Shown one piece after another: positions 7,640-16,900 of a DNA stretch of 47,533 nt. The first letter of the stretch is position 1; every line of letters starts with the position of its first letter. A model generated the notes under the pieces. That model saw only the letters and a list, made by a program, of their open reading frames with translations, was not told the origin of the DNA and did no database searches. A program made the translations under genes and the position numbers. The stretch comes from a virus. The DNA is taken from IMG/VR virus record IMGVR_UViG_3300027963_004927, positions 1 through 47,533 of that record; one strand, written 5' to 3'.

Positions 7640-7824
7640 ACCAGTTCCTGAAACATGAGTTTGCGACCCTGTTCGCCCAGTTCAGCGTCAAAGATTTCTT
7701 GAGTGCGCTGCAACATGGCACAGGCCATCATCAGCATGTCGCGGCGATCGTCGCACATCATGATCTGCTGATCAATGGGTTCCATGAGTTCACTCATGCG
7801 TTCAACGGTTTTATTTTTGTCCAT
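7636..7824 (-). CDS. Small helical phage protein (62 aa)
   Basis: Unknown function. MDKNKTVERMSELMEPIDQQ begins a methionine-rich helical protein. The start at 7824 lies inside the end of the 44-aa zinc-ribbon gene and has no good Shine-Dalgarno, so it probably depends on coupled translation. The stop overlaps the nucleotidyltransferase ATG. Confidence 0.6.
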   Translation of the reverse strand: MDKNKTVERMSELMEPIDQQIMMCDDRRDMLMMACAMLQRTQEIFDAELGEQGRKLMFQELV

Positions 7825-7945
7825 TGTTGTTTGTCTTGGTGAAAAATTTGAGAATGCGATCGAACAAGGCCGGGTGCCCTGGGCAGCGACCCTGCCGGTA
7901 ATCACAAGTGGCGGTATATGTTTGATGACAAGTGCTGCATTTCAT
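7811..7945 (-). CDS. Zinc-ribbon-like microprotein (44 aa)
   Basis: A 44-aa protein, MKCSTCHQTYTATCDYRQGR followed by CPGHP, with four cysteines in a C-x2-C-x7-C-x6-C arrangement that could hold a zinc ion. The basic tail LKFFTKTNNNGQK would suit nucleic-acid binding. The start is fixed by an ATGA overlap with the stop of the 76-aa gene; a longer reading from 7993 would lack any start signal. The function is not known. Confidence 0.6.
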   Translation of the reverse strand: MKCSTCHQTYTATCDYRQGRCPGHPALFDRILKFFTKTNNNGQK

Positions 7946-8172
7946 TTGATCAAGGCCTTCCACATTCTTTGTTTTTCCTGGTCTTCCAACCACTCATCTT
8001 CGGGTGTAAATTTACCAGTATTCTTCAACATTTCATCCACGGCAAATTTCACACGATAGAGATCTTGTTTGGCAGGCCAATTGTTCCAACCGGTCATGTA
8101 GGGATCATTTGCGGCTGTGTACATTTTTTTGCACTCAGCAATGATCTGGTCCACCGTCCAGTCTCGTATCAT
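7942..8172 (-). CDS. Small conserved phage protein (76 aa)
   Basis: Unknown function. MIRDWTVDQIIAECKKMYTA, then WPAKQDLYRVKFAVDEML and EWLEDQEKQRMWKAL, form a helical, charged protein. It is translationally coupled to the GroES-like gene (ATGA 8172-8169) and to the zinc-ribbon microprotein. Confidence 0.65.
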   Translation of the reverse strand: MIRDWTVDQIIAECKKMYTAANDPYMTGWNNWPAKQDLYRVKFAVDEMLKNTGKFTPEDEWLEDQEKQRMWKALIK

Positions 8173-8555
8173 CTGGATTGTGGTTCCACATGAACTGCGT
8201 CGCTCATGGTGTCGTCAGCTGGTTCAGTGTCACTGACCATGAGAATGTCGGCAGGATCAACTCTGCGCAGGGTCTTGGCACCAGTTTCGTCTTGTACATC
8301 AATGCCACGAGTCCAACGACCATGTGCCACAAAGATCCACTGACCCACTTGCACATCTGTTTGCTCTGGGCCCACTGCATACACGCAACCCCAGCGTGGG
8401 CGAATCCCAGTGCCCTTGCCGTTGTCGTTGAGCAAGATGATGCCACTTGAAGTGATACGTTGGTCAAAGGTCATGTCACTCACAATCACCGAGTCCTTTA
8501 AAGGACGCAGTTGGTGTGATTTGATTTCATGTGGTGCAAAAGCTGATTTGGTCAT
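8169..8555 (-). CDS. GroES-like co-chaperonin (gp31-type)
   Basis: A 128-aa protein with a 10-kDa chaperonin fold. LRPLKDSVIVSDMTFDQRIT is the first strand of GroES (with PL-D-V); TSSGIILLNDNGKGTGIRPR is the mobile-loop region, and RWGCVYAVGPEQTDVQVGQW is the central barrel. T4 gp31 replaces host GroES so that GroEL can fold the capsid protein; this protein probably does the same. The start at 8555 has GGAG 6 nt upstream; the ATG at 8567 overlaps the previous stop and is a weaker choice. It is longer than host GroES (about 97) because of N- and C-terminal extensions. Confidence 0.85.
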   Translation of the reverse strand: MTKSAFAPHEIKSHQLRPLKDSVIVSDMTFDQRITSSGIILLNDNGKGTGIRPRWGCVYAVGPEQTDVQVGQWIFVAHGRWTRGIDVQDETGAKTLRRVDPADILMVSDTEPADDTMSDAVHVEPQSR

Positions 8556-8566
8556 TGAGTTCTCCA

Positions 8567-9166
8567 TTAAATTCGTTTGACTCCTGCAGAGGTTTGAGAA
8601 ATCTGTCTTGGTGTTTTGATTTTTTCTTGTTGTACTGTGCGTGATTTGGCCAAGGCCGCTGCCAAGCCACCTGCAGAGGCTGTGGCAGAGGGTGGTACTA
8701 CAGGTGCGGGCGTTTCCAATACTACAGGTTCAGGCTCAGCTGGTGCTGTGGGTTCGATCACCGAAGGCGCAACTTCTGCCACCTCTTGGACTACGGCAGG
8801 ATCTTGTTGTTCCACTGCAGGTGCCTGTGCCACAAATTCTGGCACGGGTTCTGTTGGCACAGAACTGTCAATCACGGTCTCACCCCCAAATGAAATGGAT
8901 TCTACAGCACTGGTGGTGGCCTTCTGAGATCGTGCAGCACGAGTTCCTGTGCTTACTGGGATTGGTGTGGGACGAGCTGCTTGTTTTTGATACTGACGCT
9001 GAACCTGGCGTGGTTTGGGATCAATCACACGATTGCTGCTGTCCAGCAAGTCTCCGCGAGCGTTGACATTCATGTTGCCCACAGCACGAACCTGTTCGTT
9101 TTCCAGCATGAGCTGGCCCATGTCCACGGTCTTGCCCATGGCAGTTTTGTAAACTTTTTGTGTCAT
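8567..9166 (-). CDS. Conserved T4-type phage protein with Pro/Ala-rich tail
   Basis: A 199-aa protein of unknown function. The first 65 residues (MTQKVYKTAMGKTVDMGQLM, then NMNVNARGDLLDSSN) form a block conserved in T4-type cyanophages; from about residue 85 the sequence is a disordered, proline-, alanine-, glutamate- and valine-rich linker of about 85 residues, ending in a basic segment. The conserved N-terminus suggests a virion-associated or assembly role, but I cannot be specific. It has its own late motif at 9191 and a good AAAGGGTGAT ribosome site. Confidence 0.75.
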   Translation of the reverse strand: MTQKVYKTAMGKTVDMGQLMLENEQVRAVGNMNVNARGDLLDSSNRVIDPKPRQVQRQYQKQAARPTPIPVSTGTRAARSQKATTSAVESISFGGETVIDSSVPTEPVPEFVAQAPAVEQQDPAVVQEVAEVAPSVIEPTAPAEPEPVVLETPAPVVPPSATASAGGLAAALAKSRTVQQEKIKTPRQISQTSAGVKRI

Positions 9167-9190
9167 AATATCACCCTTTGGTATGTGCAG

Positions 9191-9196
9191 TATTTA
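9191..9196 (-). promoter_or_regulatory. T4-type late promoter motif
   Basis: Minus strand GCGTTAAATACTG, whose TAA is also the stop codon of the DnaE-like gene. It stands 24 nt before the ATG at 9166, with a normal Shine-Dalgarno in between. Confidence 0.45.
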
Positions 9197-9718
9197 ACGC
9201 AAAAATTCTGCAACATCTAAATCATAGAACAAGCTGTCCACTCGGTGCACACCAAGTTTGTACAGCACATGACTGGCCACACTAGATCCACGACCCACAC
9301 CCCAGATCACGTGATTTTGCTGCATCACATCCACCAAGTACTTGAGATATCTCAAGAGATTGAACAAGTTGCGCTCTTGATACAGCAGCAATTCACTGCC
9401 ACATCGTTGCAGTTCTGCATCTGTGGCACACAGACTCAACACATGAGCAGCAATGTCCAGGCTCTGGTATTCTGGGGGCATGTGCCAGGTTTCCTGCTGT
9501 ATCGTGTCCCAGTCTGGCACCAAAACATCCTTTTGGTCGTCAAATCTCCAGTACTCAACAAAGTCGGGAAAGTAATCCAAAAATTCCACAGCTGATTCCA
9601 AGTTCACAGACTCATCCACCAGCATGCCGTCAAAGGTGTCTGCCCCGTGCCCCTGCATGATCAAGTCACACACATCACTTTCTGAAAAAATCATCTGCCC
9701 AAATTTATCTTGTGTCAT
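9194..9718 (-). CDS. DNA polymerase III alpha-like fragment
   Basis: A 174-aa protein. Its C-terminal WGVGRGSSVASHVLYKLGVH, followed by RVDSLFYDLDVAEFLR, corresponds to the palm segment G-x-GRGS-x-x-S-x-x-x-Y-x-L-G-I-T-x-V-D-P-L-x-x-x-L-x-x-E-R-F-L of bacterial C-family polymerases. The PHP domain, the catalytic aspartates and the thumb are absent, so it cannot be an active polymerase; similar stand-alone fragments occur in T4-type cyanophages. The start at 9718 overlaps the preceding gene by 14 nt; 9742 is an alternative. Confidence 0.7.
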   Translation of the reverse strand: MTQDKFGQMIFSESDVCDLIMQGHGADTFDGMLVDESVNLESAVEFLDYFPDFVEYWRFDDQKDVLVPDWDTIQQETWHMPPEYQSLDIAAHVLSLCATDAELQRCGSELLLYQERNLFNLLRYLKYLVDVMQQNHVIWGVGRGSSVASHVLYKLGVHRVDSLFYDLDVAEFLR

Positions 9719-10316
9719 CTCGGCCAAAGTCTGCAAACACAATTGTATTACCGGTATCGGTTTCTGTCAACACTTCAGGCACAGGCCAAGTCATGTCCAA
9801 GGCCGACCATGCAGCTGAATTTTTCAGGGACCACACAGTTTTCTTGCCGGAGGGTTTGACATTCTGGGTGGCAGGATCCGGGGATGACCACCAGCCGGGC
9901 TCTTCAAACGGGCCCAGAGTTTCATGATCGTTGTGCAGGTATATCACTTGGTTGCCCAGTTCACTGCCCACCGACACCTCGGTCACGGTCACACGATCTT
10001 CCATGATGGTGTTGAGTTTGGCAAACAGCATCATGCCCACAATTTGATCCACCGGAACCTCGGGCATGGCCACCACTCGAATTCCAGCAGCGGTTAGCAG
10101 TTTTATCTGAGTGGTATTGGATTCTTCGATCAATACCGAGCTGTCCAGGACTTCGTGCAAGAAGTACTTGAGTCGATCAAACGCCACAGCAGTGCTTTCC
10201 TCGTCCATGGTTTGAGTGGTCATGTCCACTCTAATGGTCCAGGTGTTCATGCTCAAGTGATCATCTAGCCAGACACCGGCAGAAAAAGCCGCAGGATATT
10301 GCAATCTCACATTCAT
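9705..10316 (-). CDS. Conserved phage protein (203 aa)
   Basis: Unknown function. Visible blocks are FDRLKYFLHEVLDSSVLIEE, MPEVPVDQIVGMMLFAKL and a C-terminal SDP/W-rich part. It looks like an alpha/beta protein that accompanies the DnaE-like fragment in related phages. It overlaps the DnaE-like gene by 14 nt and the 77-aa gene by 4 nt (ATGA). Confidence 0.65.
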   Translation of the reverse strand: MNVRLQYPAAFSAGVWLDDHLSMNTWTIRVDMTTQTMDEESTAVAFDRLKYFLHEVLDSSVLIEESNTTQIKLLTAAGIRVVAMPEVPVDQIVGMMLFAKLNTIMEDRVTVTEVSVGSELGNQVIYLHNDHETLGPFEEPGWWSSPDPATQNVKPSGKKTVWSLKNSAAWSALDMTWPVPEVLTETDTGNTIVFADFGRDDTR

Positions 10317-10546
10317 GATATGTCTATTATTTCGTCAAAGTTGTTGTTGCTGCTGCCACGCAGGGCTTCATCACTGCGCTCACGCAAGCGATTTTGATAG
10401 GCTTCGATGGCCATGCGTATTTGCTCGCACACCCAACCGTTGCCGGTTCGTTGTGCAATGCCCAATTTTTTGTTGAGTTCGGATATTTTGGCACTCAGCT
10501 CGTCTATTGAAAGCGAGCTGTCTACCATGACCAAGGGATGTTCCAT
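10313..10546 (-). CDS. Coiled-coil phage protein with leaderless start (77 aa)
   Basis: Unknown function. SIDELSAKISELNKKLGIAQ and IRMAIEAYQNRLRERSDEAL form two amphipathic helices, likely a small coiled coil, of a type conserved in T4-type phages. It heads the operon that runs to 3908. The ATG at 10546 lies 6 nt behind the -10 box of a TTGACA promoter and there is no Shine-Dalgarno, so a leaderless mRNA is predicted. Confidence 0.7.
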   Translation of the reverse strand: MEHPLVMVDSSLSIDELSAKISELNKKLGIAQRTGNGWVCEQIRMAIEAYQNRLRERSDEALRGSSNNNFDEIIDIS

Positions 10547-10552
10547 GTGCTT

Positions 10553-10581
10553 AGTTTACAGCACCCCGGGGACAATGTCAA
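10553..10581 (-). promoter_or_regulatory. Sigma70-like promoter, leaderless, operon head
   Basis: Minus strand TTGACA (10581-10576), 17-nt spacer containing CCCCGGGG, TAAACT (10558-10553), AAGCAC, ATG. The start codon is at the expected +1. Confidence 0.7.
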
Positions 10582-10590
10582 CTGTTTTGG

Positions 10591-11514
10591 TCAGGCAAAC
10601 GCCGCGCCATTGTTGCCAATGCAGAACCAATATCCAGCAGTGAATTGCAAGGTACAGGCTTGACCACGTGTGGTAAATGTCACTGTGCCAGAAGAACCAG
10701 GAGATTTCCACCCAGCCTGGGCCACTGTGATCGTCATTGAACCGCCTGCAGTGTTGTTCATGATCAAGGTCTTGATCTGTCCATCTACACCAGCAGCCAA
10801 GGTAGCTGTTTCGCCCAGTGCACCAGTGGTAAAATAACTGGTGGTTTTGATCAAACTGACAGCAGCACTGGCCGCCAAATCTTCGCTGGAGTTGTTGAAT
10901 GGTTGCATGGCAGAGTTGACTTGATTCACTGTGTAACTGCTGCCACCGTCGCTGGTGATGAATTGAAATGCATAAACACCCACAGTGGAACTGCCACTGG
11001 GTGCAAATGCAATGGTGTTGGTGCTGACATTAAACCCTTGAATTCCTGCCGTGTTGACCGAAACTGTCCCAGGTAATGTAAGAGTATAAGGAGTAGTGTA
11101 AGGTGAAGGTGCGGTTACAGTGATTTGTACTGTGAATACTGCTGCTACGCCCGATGGTGGTAAGTTGCTGAATGCCAGGCTCACATTACCGCCTAGAGTC
11201 AGGGTTTGATAGTGACCTGCGGTATAGTTGATAGTGGTGCTGCCGCTCACTGTGCCCAGGGCCACACGAGTCAGGCCAAAATTCTGTGCCACACCATTGC
11301 TCACAATGCTGCCCAACATGTTGTTGTTGAGTGTGGTACCAGTCAACGGGGCCTTGAGAACCACCTTGCTCTGAAGATCAGAAATTTCGTCAGCTGCATA
11401 CTGAAAATTGGTCTTGGTGTTGGTAAAGTTGTCGCGAAAGCCTTGCGAATTGTTGTCTTGACCGGCCACGGGATATGCACCGTTGATGTTGTTGGGGTTG
11501 ATTGCACTTGTCAT
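10591..11514 (-). CDS. Virion fibre-like structural protein (307 aa)
   Basis: A glycine/serine/threonine-rich, beta-structured protein. Its N-terminus (INPNNINGAYPVAGQDNN, then FRDNFTNTKTNF) carries the F-T-x-T-x-x-N-F element shared with the 559-aa and 760-aa fibre proteins in this window, probably the baseplate- or fibre-attachment segment. The C-terminal 70 residues form a compact, cysteine-containing beta domain ending YWFCIGNNGAAFA. It is preceded by a late motif (11552) and an AGGATAA ribosome site. The fold family is likely; the exact position in the virion is unknown. Confidence 0.75.
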   Translation of the reverse strand: MTSAINPNNINGAYPVAGQDNNSQGFRDNFTNTKTNFQYAADEISDLQSKVVLKAPLTGTTLNNNMLGSIVSNGVAQNFGLTRVALGTVSGSTTINYTAGHYQTLTLGGNVSLAFSNLPPSGVAAVFTVQITVTAPSPYTTPYTLTLPGTVSVNTAGIQGFNVSTNTIAFAPSGSSTVGVYAFQFITSDGGSSYTVNQVNSAMQPFNNSSEDLAASAAVSLIKTTSYFTTGALGETATLAAGVDGQIKTLIMNNTAGGSMTITVAQAGWKSPGSSGTVTFTTRGQACTLQFTAGYWFCIGNNGAAFA

Positions 11515-11517
11515 AAT

Positions 11518-13917
11518 TTATCCTAAAATTGTTGTCTTGGGAAACACAAGATATTTATCGAAGTCGTTGCGTGTGGTTTCATTAACTGGCATGTCCACAG
11601 GCGCAATAAATCTCAAGCTGTTGCCATCAAACACTGTGGAGGGACCAGGAGAGATATCAAATGTTGTGGCAGCAGGGGTGGGCTCCCAACTCTGTAATAC
11701 GGAATTCCAATGCACGCTCAAAAGTCGATCAAGTTCATAGCGATCCACTTCAAAATCTACCCGATTCAATTGTGAGCCGAACTGTTGCTGTATGTTGTAG
11801 GCAATTTGTCTGCTGGCACCCGGAATGGTATATGCAATCACCCAAGCAGGTACAAAACCCAGCACCTGACCATTGGCTTGTTTGCTCAACATCCAGCGCG
11901 GTAACACGTTGCTGATCTGACCCACAGTGTCGATCACTTGATTTCTCATGTTGATCAAGCTGTTGGGGTACACTATACCATTAGTTTCCTCGCCATAGGT
12001 GACAGAATAGGGCAACACCACTTCGCGGCCGACACTTTCCCCGGCGTCATTTACCAAGTTGTCAACAATTCTGCTGTATACCACTTCGTACATGACGTTA
12101 CCCGCGTCATCTCGCGCCTGAGCCGTTTCAATCTCACCTAGCACAAGATTTTTCCAGTAGTGGTTGCGTTGCAGACCATCCACATACTGTGCAATAGTGG
12201 CGCTGGTGAGCCCAAATGCATGATCATACACCACTCGAGCGGCACGCCCAAAATACATATCATCGGCACGATACAACAAGTCATTGGGTATGATGTTTTG
12301 ATTTTGTACCAGGCTATTGACCAAATTTCTACTGCTCTCCGGGGGCATGGCCTGGATGTAGAGATTTTCATAGGGTTGGTCATACACTCGGTCAATAGTG
12401 ATTGAGAACTCTCTAAACACATCAATTTGACTGGTGCTACTAAACGCCTCCACGGTGAATTGGAATGTTCGGTCAAACGTGGTTTGAGGTTGAACGCCAG
12501 TTAGCAGCACATCCTGTGCCGACATATCAAATGTGGTGGTGTTGCCGTCCAAGGCAAATGTGTTGAAACTCACACGACCAACGATATTGCCCGACGGTAA
12601 CAAGGTCAGGCCCTGTGGCAAGGCACTGGCACTGCCGGGTTTGAGTTGATATTGCAGTTGTGCACCTGTGACCACTTGAGCTTGAATGCTGAGAGTGCTG
12701 ATACTGCCTGTGGCAATGTAACCAACGTGTGCGGGAGTAATCCAGGTTACTTGGGTATCCACAGCACCCACAATGGTTATGGAATAGTAATAGTAGTTGC
12801 TGATAATTTCAGGTGCATCTGCTTGGGAAACTTGAACAGCAAATTCATAGGTGTATTCGGTCAAGCCAGAATCTGGAATATATCCCCAAAGCCAACCAGT
12901 TCCTGTATCCAAGCTCAAGCCAGGAGGCAAGATAAATGCCTGTTGATCAAACCCTTCCCGATCAAAGCTGCCGGGAGCAAAGTTCACTATAGCTGGAGAA
13001 AAACCAATACCTTCTCCAAGGTTGATGTGATATCGTATGTCAGCGCCAGCACAGTCATAAGCATCAAATTTGAATGCATAAAAGTTGTCGCTGCGTACTC
13101 TGCCAATGCTGCCTTGTGGAGTCAATAATATGGGGGGTACCACAGGCGAACCATCGGCAGTGACAAAGGTGTTGTCGGCTGTGAATTCTATAGTGTCGGC
13201 TGTGAGACTGGCTCGATTCAGTATGGTGATACTGTAACTTCTGAGATTGCTGGCTTTGCCGTCAGTTACTCTCAGCACAAACTCATAGGTCTGGTTGATA
13301 TCATTGGCACCAAAGTCAAAGGCAAATTGATCAAACCCTTGGCCATCTCGAGAGAACCCTGGTTGCTCCGCATTGGGAGTAATGCTTTCGGTAAATCCCG
13401 AAATCAACCCCCGGTGTGTCATGGCCAAACCCGGAGGCAAACTGCCAGCAGCCACAACAACCATGACTGAGTCATCGGGATCAGTGTCGGAAATTTCAAC
13501 CTGTATACCCTCGACCACTGTGCAGTCATAGAAGGTGCCTAGACTGCCTGCTGGAGTCACAAACTCAGGTGCATCTTGTCCAGTCACAGTGAGAGAGAAT
13601 GTACGATCAGCCAGACGATTAATCACCCGAATGCCGCCAACTTCTCGTTCGGTATAGGCACGCACGGCAAATTTGCTGGTTACATCTCTGCTGACCTGAT
13701 CTGGAACACCTTGTACGGTGACCACTGCTTGTGGAATGCCAGTAATGGTTCCATTAGGGGCGCACTGAACTCCTGCAGGCAGTTGGCCCGCAATCACTTG
13801 GTAATAAACTTCTGCACCCACTTCGGGCTCCACAGCAATTAGCGGAACCTGAAAGAACACACCCTCGGCCACTGTGCCTAGGCTGCCCGCAGGAGTTACC
13901 CAGACCGGTTGTGCCAT
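11518..13917 (-). CDS. Large virion protein with Ig-like repeats
   Basis: A 799-aa protein. Five or so repeats follow the putative-Ig/cadherin-like pattern: TPAGSLGT, then LPAGVQCAPNGTITGIP-type turns (LPPGLAMTHRGLISGF, LPPGLSLDTGTGWLWGYIP, LPQGLTLLPSGNIVGRVSF). The last 230 residues are different, mixed alpha/beta, rich in N, Q and Y. Proteins like this are tail or baseplate decorations in T4-type cyanophages. The start is ATG right after the repeat-fibre stop. No enzymatic motif is seen. Confidence 0.75.
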   Translation of the reverse strand: MAQPVWVTPAGSLGTVAEGVFFQVPLIAVEPEVGAEVYYQVIAGQLPAGVQCAPNGTITGIPQAVVTVQGVPDQVSRDVTSKFAVRAYTEREVGGIRVINRLADRTFSLTVTGQDAPEFVTPAGSLGTFYDCTVVEGIQVEISDTDPDDSVMVVVAAGSLPPGLAMTHRGLISGFTESITPNAEQPGFSRDGQGFDQFAFDFGANDINQTYEFVLRVTDGKASNLRSYSITILNRASLTADTIEFTADNTFVTADGSPVVPPILLTPQGSIGRVRSDNFYAFKFDAYDCAGADIRYHINLGEGIGFSPAIVNFAPGSFDREGFDQQAFILPPGLSLDTGTGWLWGYIPDSGLTEYTYEFAVQVSQADAPEIISNYYYYSITIVGAVDTQVTWITPAHVGYIATGSISTLSIQAQVVTGAQLQYQLKPGSASALPQGLTLLPSGNIVGRVSFNTFALDGNTTTFDMSAQDVLLTGVQPQTTFDRTFQFTVEAFSSTSQIDVFREFSITIDRVYDQPYENLYIQAMPPESSRNLVNSLVQNQNIIPNDLLYRADDMYFGRAARVVYDHAFGLTSATIAQYVDGLQRNHYWKNLVLGEIETAQARDDAGNVMYEVVYSRIVDNLVNDAGESVGREVVLPYSVTYGEETNGIVYPNSLINMRNQVIDTVGQISNVLPRWMLSKQANGQVLGFVPAWVIAYTIPGASRQIAYNIQQQFGSQLNRVDFEVDRYELDRLLSVHWNSVLQSWEPTPAATTFDISPGPSTVFDGNSLRFIAPVDMPVNETTRNDFDKYLVFPKTTILG
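11552..11557 (-). promoter_or_regulatory. T4-type late promoter motif
   Basis: Minus strand CGATAAATATC, within the end of the Ig-like gene and about 37 nt before the ATG of the 307-aa fibre protein. Confidence 0.4.
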
Positions 13918-13920
13918 GGT

Positions 13921-16900
13921 TTAGAGTCTTCCCACAACCACTTCAATCATGCCCGGAACGCTGCTGTTGTAGTTGGCCAAGGCCTTGCCAATCACGGTGC
14001 CCATGGCAGGATCATGTGCTCGAGTGGCCACGCCCGGTATGTGGCTGGTTGACAACAAGTCGCCACGGCGTATGGTGCCCACCACTTGACAAGGCACACG
14101 ACCCACCAAGGCCACAGACACGCCATCCACTAGTCCAGCGTTCATGATGTAAGCAGGTGCAGTTGTGACTACACCTGCTACTCGGGCATCTGCCTCTGTT
14201 GTACTGATGGTGATTTCTGTGTCATCACCAAACACTACCACAGTACCAGGGGGATAGTCTCGATCACTTTGATATTTTTCTGCCAAGTCAGCGTATTGAG
14301 CACTTGTGGCCTGAGCAAACACAGTATTGAAGTAGGTACTTGCACTACCGATGTTGCCAACCCCGTTGCCTTGACCGTTTACAATGCCGCCGCCGGCTGT
14401 GATGGCACCACTTACTGTCAAAGCAGTCAATGTACCTACGCTGGTGATATTGCCTTGAGCTGCTGTGGTCACTGTACCAGCTGTTGTAGCTGTTGTAGCT
14501 GTTGTAGCCGATGTAGCACTTGGCACAGTACCTGTCACGTTAGCACCAGTGATGCTTGACAATCCAGCACCAGAACCTGTGTGCGAACCACTCAATGTAC
14601 CAGCAGTTACAGTGCCACTTACACTCAAACTGGTCAAGGTACCAACGCTGGTGATATTGCCCTGTGCAGCAGTTGTCACTGTGCCAGCTGTGGTAGCTGA
14701 TGTAGCACTAGCCACTGCGCCTGTGACGTTAGCACCAGGAATTGAGGTCAAGCCAGCACCTGAACCATAATGCGTGGCAGTGATGTTGCCAGCAGTTATG
14801 TTGCCACTCACACTCAAATTTGTGAGTGTTCCTACTGTGGTCAAACTGGAGTTGACCACGTTGTTGGCCATGGTGGTACCAGTCAGTGTAGATGCTTGTA
14901 CGCTAGATGCAGCAACACCAGTCAACTGTGAACCATTGCCCAGGAAATAACTACCAGTAATATTGCCAGTGGTGCTGACAGTGTTACTGCCAAAACTAGC
15001 CAACAGCGTAACCACATTGGAGTTGGTGTAACCAGCTGGCAATCCTGTGAGTTGTGAACCATTGCCAATGATGTAGCCGCCAGTGATGTTGCCCACAGCA
15101 CTCACAGTGCCCGATGTGGCTACATTGCCAGCGGTGAGTGTTCGAACAACTGTGACAGCATCTGGCAATCCAAATGTGACTTGATCTTGATCGGTAATGG
15201 CAACTGTGACTTCGTTGGCTGTGCCCAACAACTGCAGCGTGCCATTCAGATCCAATGATGTGGTATTGGCAGAAGTATCTTGAATTGTGATACCTGAACT
15301 CACAAATCCATCAACATAGCCCTTTGTGGCTGCATCAGTGCTGGCAGCAGGTGTGGCAACATTGGTGATCTTGTTGCTGCCAGCGTCAATGATTTTGCTG
15401 TTACCAATGGTTAAATTACCTATAGTGGTATTGCCACTGACAGACAATGACGTCAATGTGCCCACAGTGGTCAAACTGGAATTGACCACATTGTTGGCTA
15501 TAGTGGTACCAGTCAATGTAGATGCCTGTACGCTAGAAGCAGCAACGCCAGTCAATTGTGAACCATTGCCCAGGAAATAACTACCAGTAATATTGCCGGC
15601 AGCACTAATAACACCCGAAGTTGCCAAACTACCGCCTGTGACATTGCCCAGAGCCACAACTTGACCACCAGTGCTGATGTTTCCGCCATTTACGTTACCT
15701 GCTGCCACAACTTGTGCACCAGTATTGATGTTACCTCCGATGATGTTGCCCGCCGCCGATATCACTCCACCGGCTGTGACATTGCCGGTAGCACTGACAT
15801 TGATGTTGCTAACCCAGGCATTGGCTGTGTTGTTGTAACGCCATGTGACCAAGCTGTTGTTGCCTATGTCGATACCAGCGCCATCCAAGGCAGCACCGGA
15901 AGATTGGTTGTTGCCTAGTGTAATAGATTTATCGTTTGTGGTAATTGTGTTGGCGTTGATGGTAACTGTGGTACCATTCACAGTCAAGTTGCCAGTGATC
16001 ACAGCATCAGCAGAGACATTCAAATTGCCACCAGTGATGTTGCCCGCAGCCGAGATTACACCTGTTGTTCTCAAATTGCCACCTTGCACATTGCCTGTGG
16101 TTGATACCACGCCTGTCATGCTCACCAAATTGCCAGTGTATGTGGGCAAGAAAGCTGTAACGTCTGAGTTGCCGTAAGTTGAAGCAGAGATTCCGGTCAA
16201 CAATGCACCATTGCCTAAGATGTAGTTGCCCGAAATATTAGCAGTGGTGGTGATATTGCCGGCCAAGCTCACCAAGTTGCCGGTGTATGTGGGCAAAAAT
16301 GCAGTGACATTGGCATCTGAGTAAGTGGCTGGTAATCCAGTCAGTTGTGAGCCATTGCCTAGGACATAGTTACCTGTGATATTACCAGCAGCACTTACGA
16401 CCCCAGCAGCGACGATATTGCCACCTGTGACGTTACCTGCAGCCGAGATCACACCAGTTGTTCTCAAATTGCCACTTTGCACATTGCCTGTGGCACTGAC
16501 CACACCACCTGTGATCAAGTTGCCGCCGATGACGTTGGCTGTGACGTTTACTGTGGTACCGGTGTGTGTGACTGCATTGACGTTAGCACCACCCAGGATA
16601 TTGCCACCGGTGATGTTGCCTGCAGCAGAAATCACTCCCCCGGTCAAGATATTGCCACCGGTGATGTTGGCTGTTGTGGTTACCACACCTGTCAGGCTCA
16701 CCAAGTTGCCAGTATAGGTAGGCATGAATGCAGCAACCTCGGCATTGCCATAGTTGGCAGTGATACCAGTCAACAATGCGCCATTGCCCACAAAGTAGTT
16801 GCCTGACACATTGCCAGTGGCGCTCACAGTTCCTGTAACAACATTTCCAGAAGTGGCATTGCCAGTTACTGATATCAATGCCCCATTCAAGCTACCGGTC

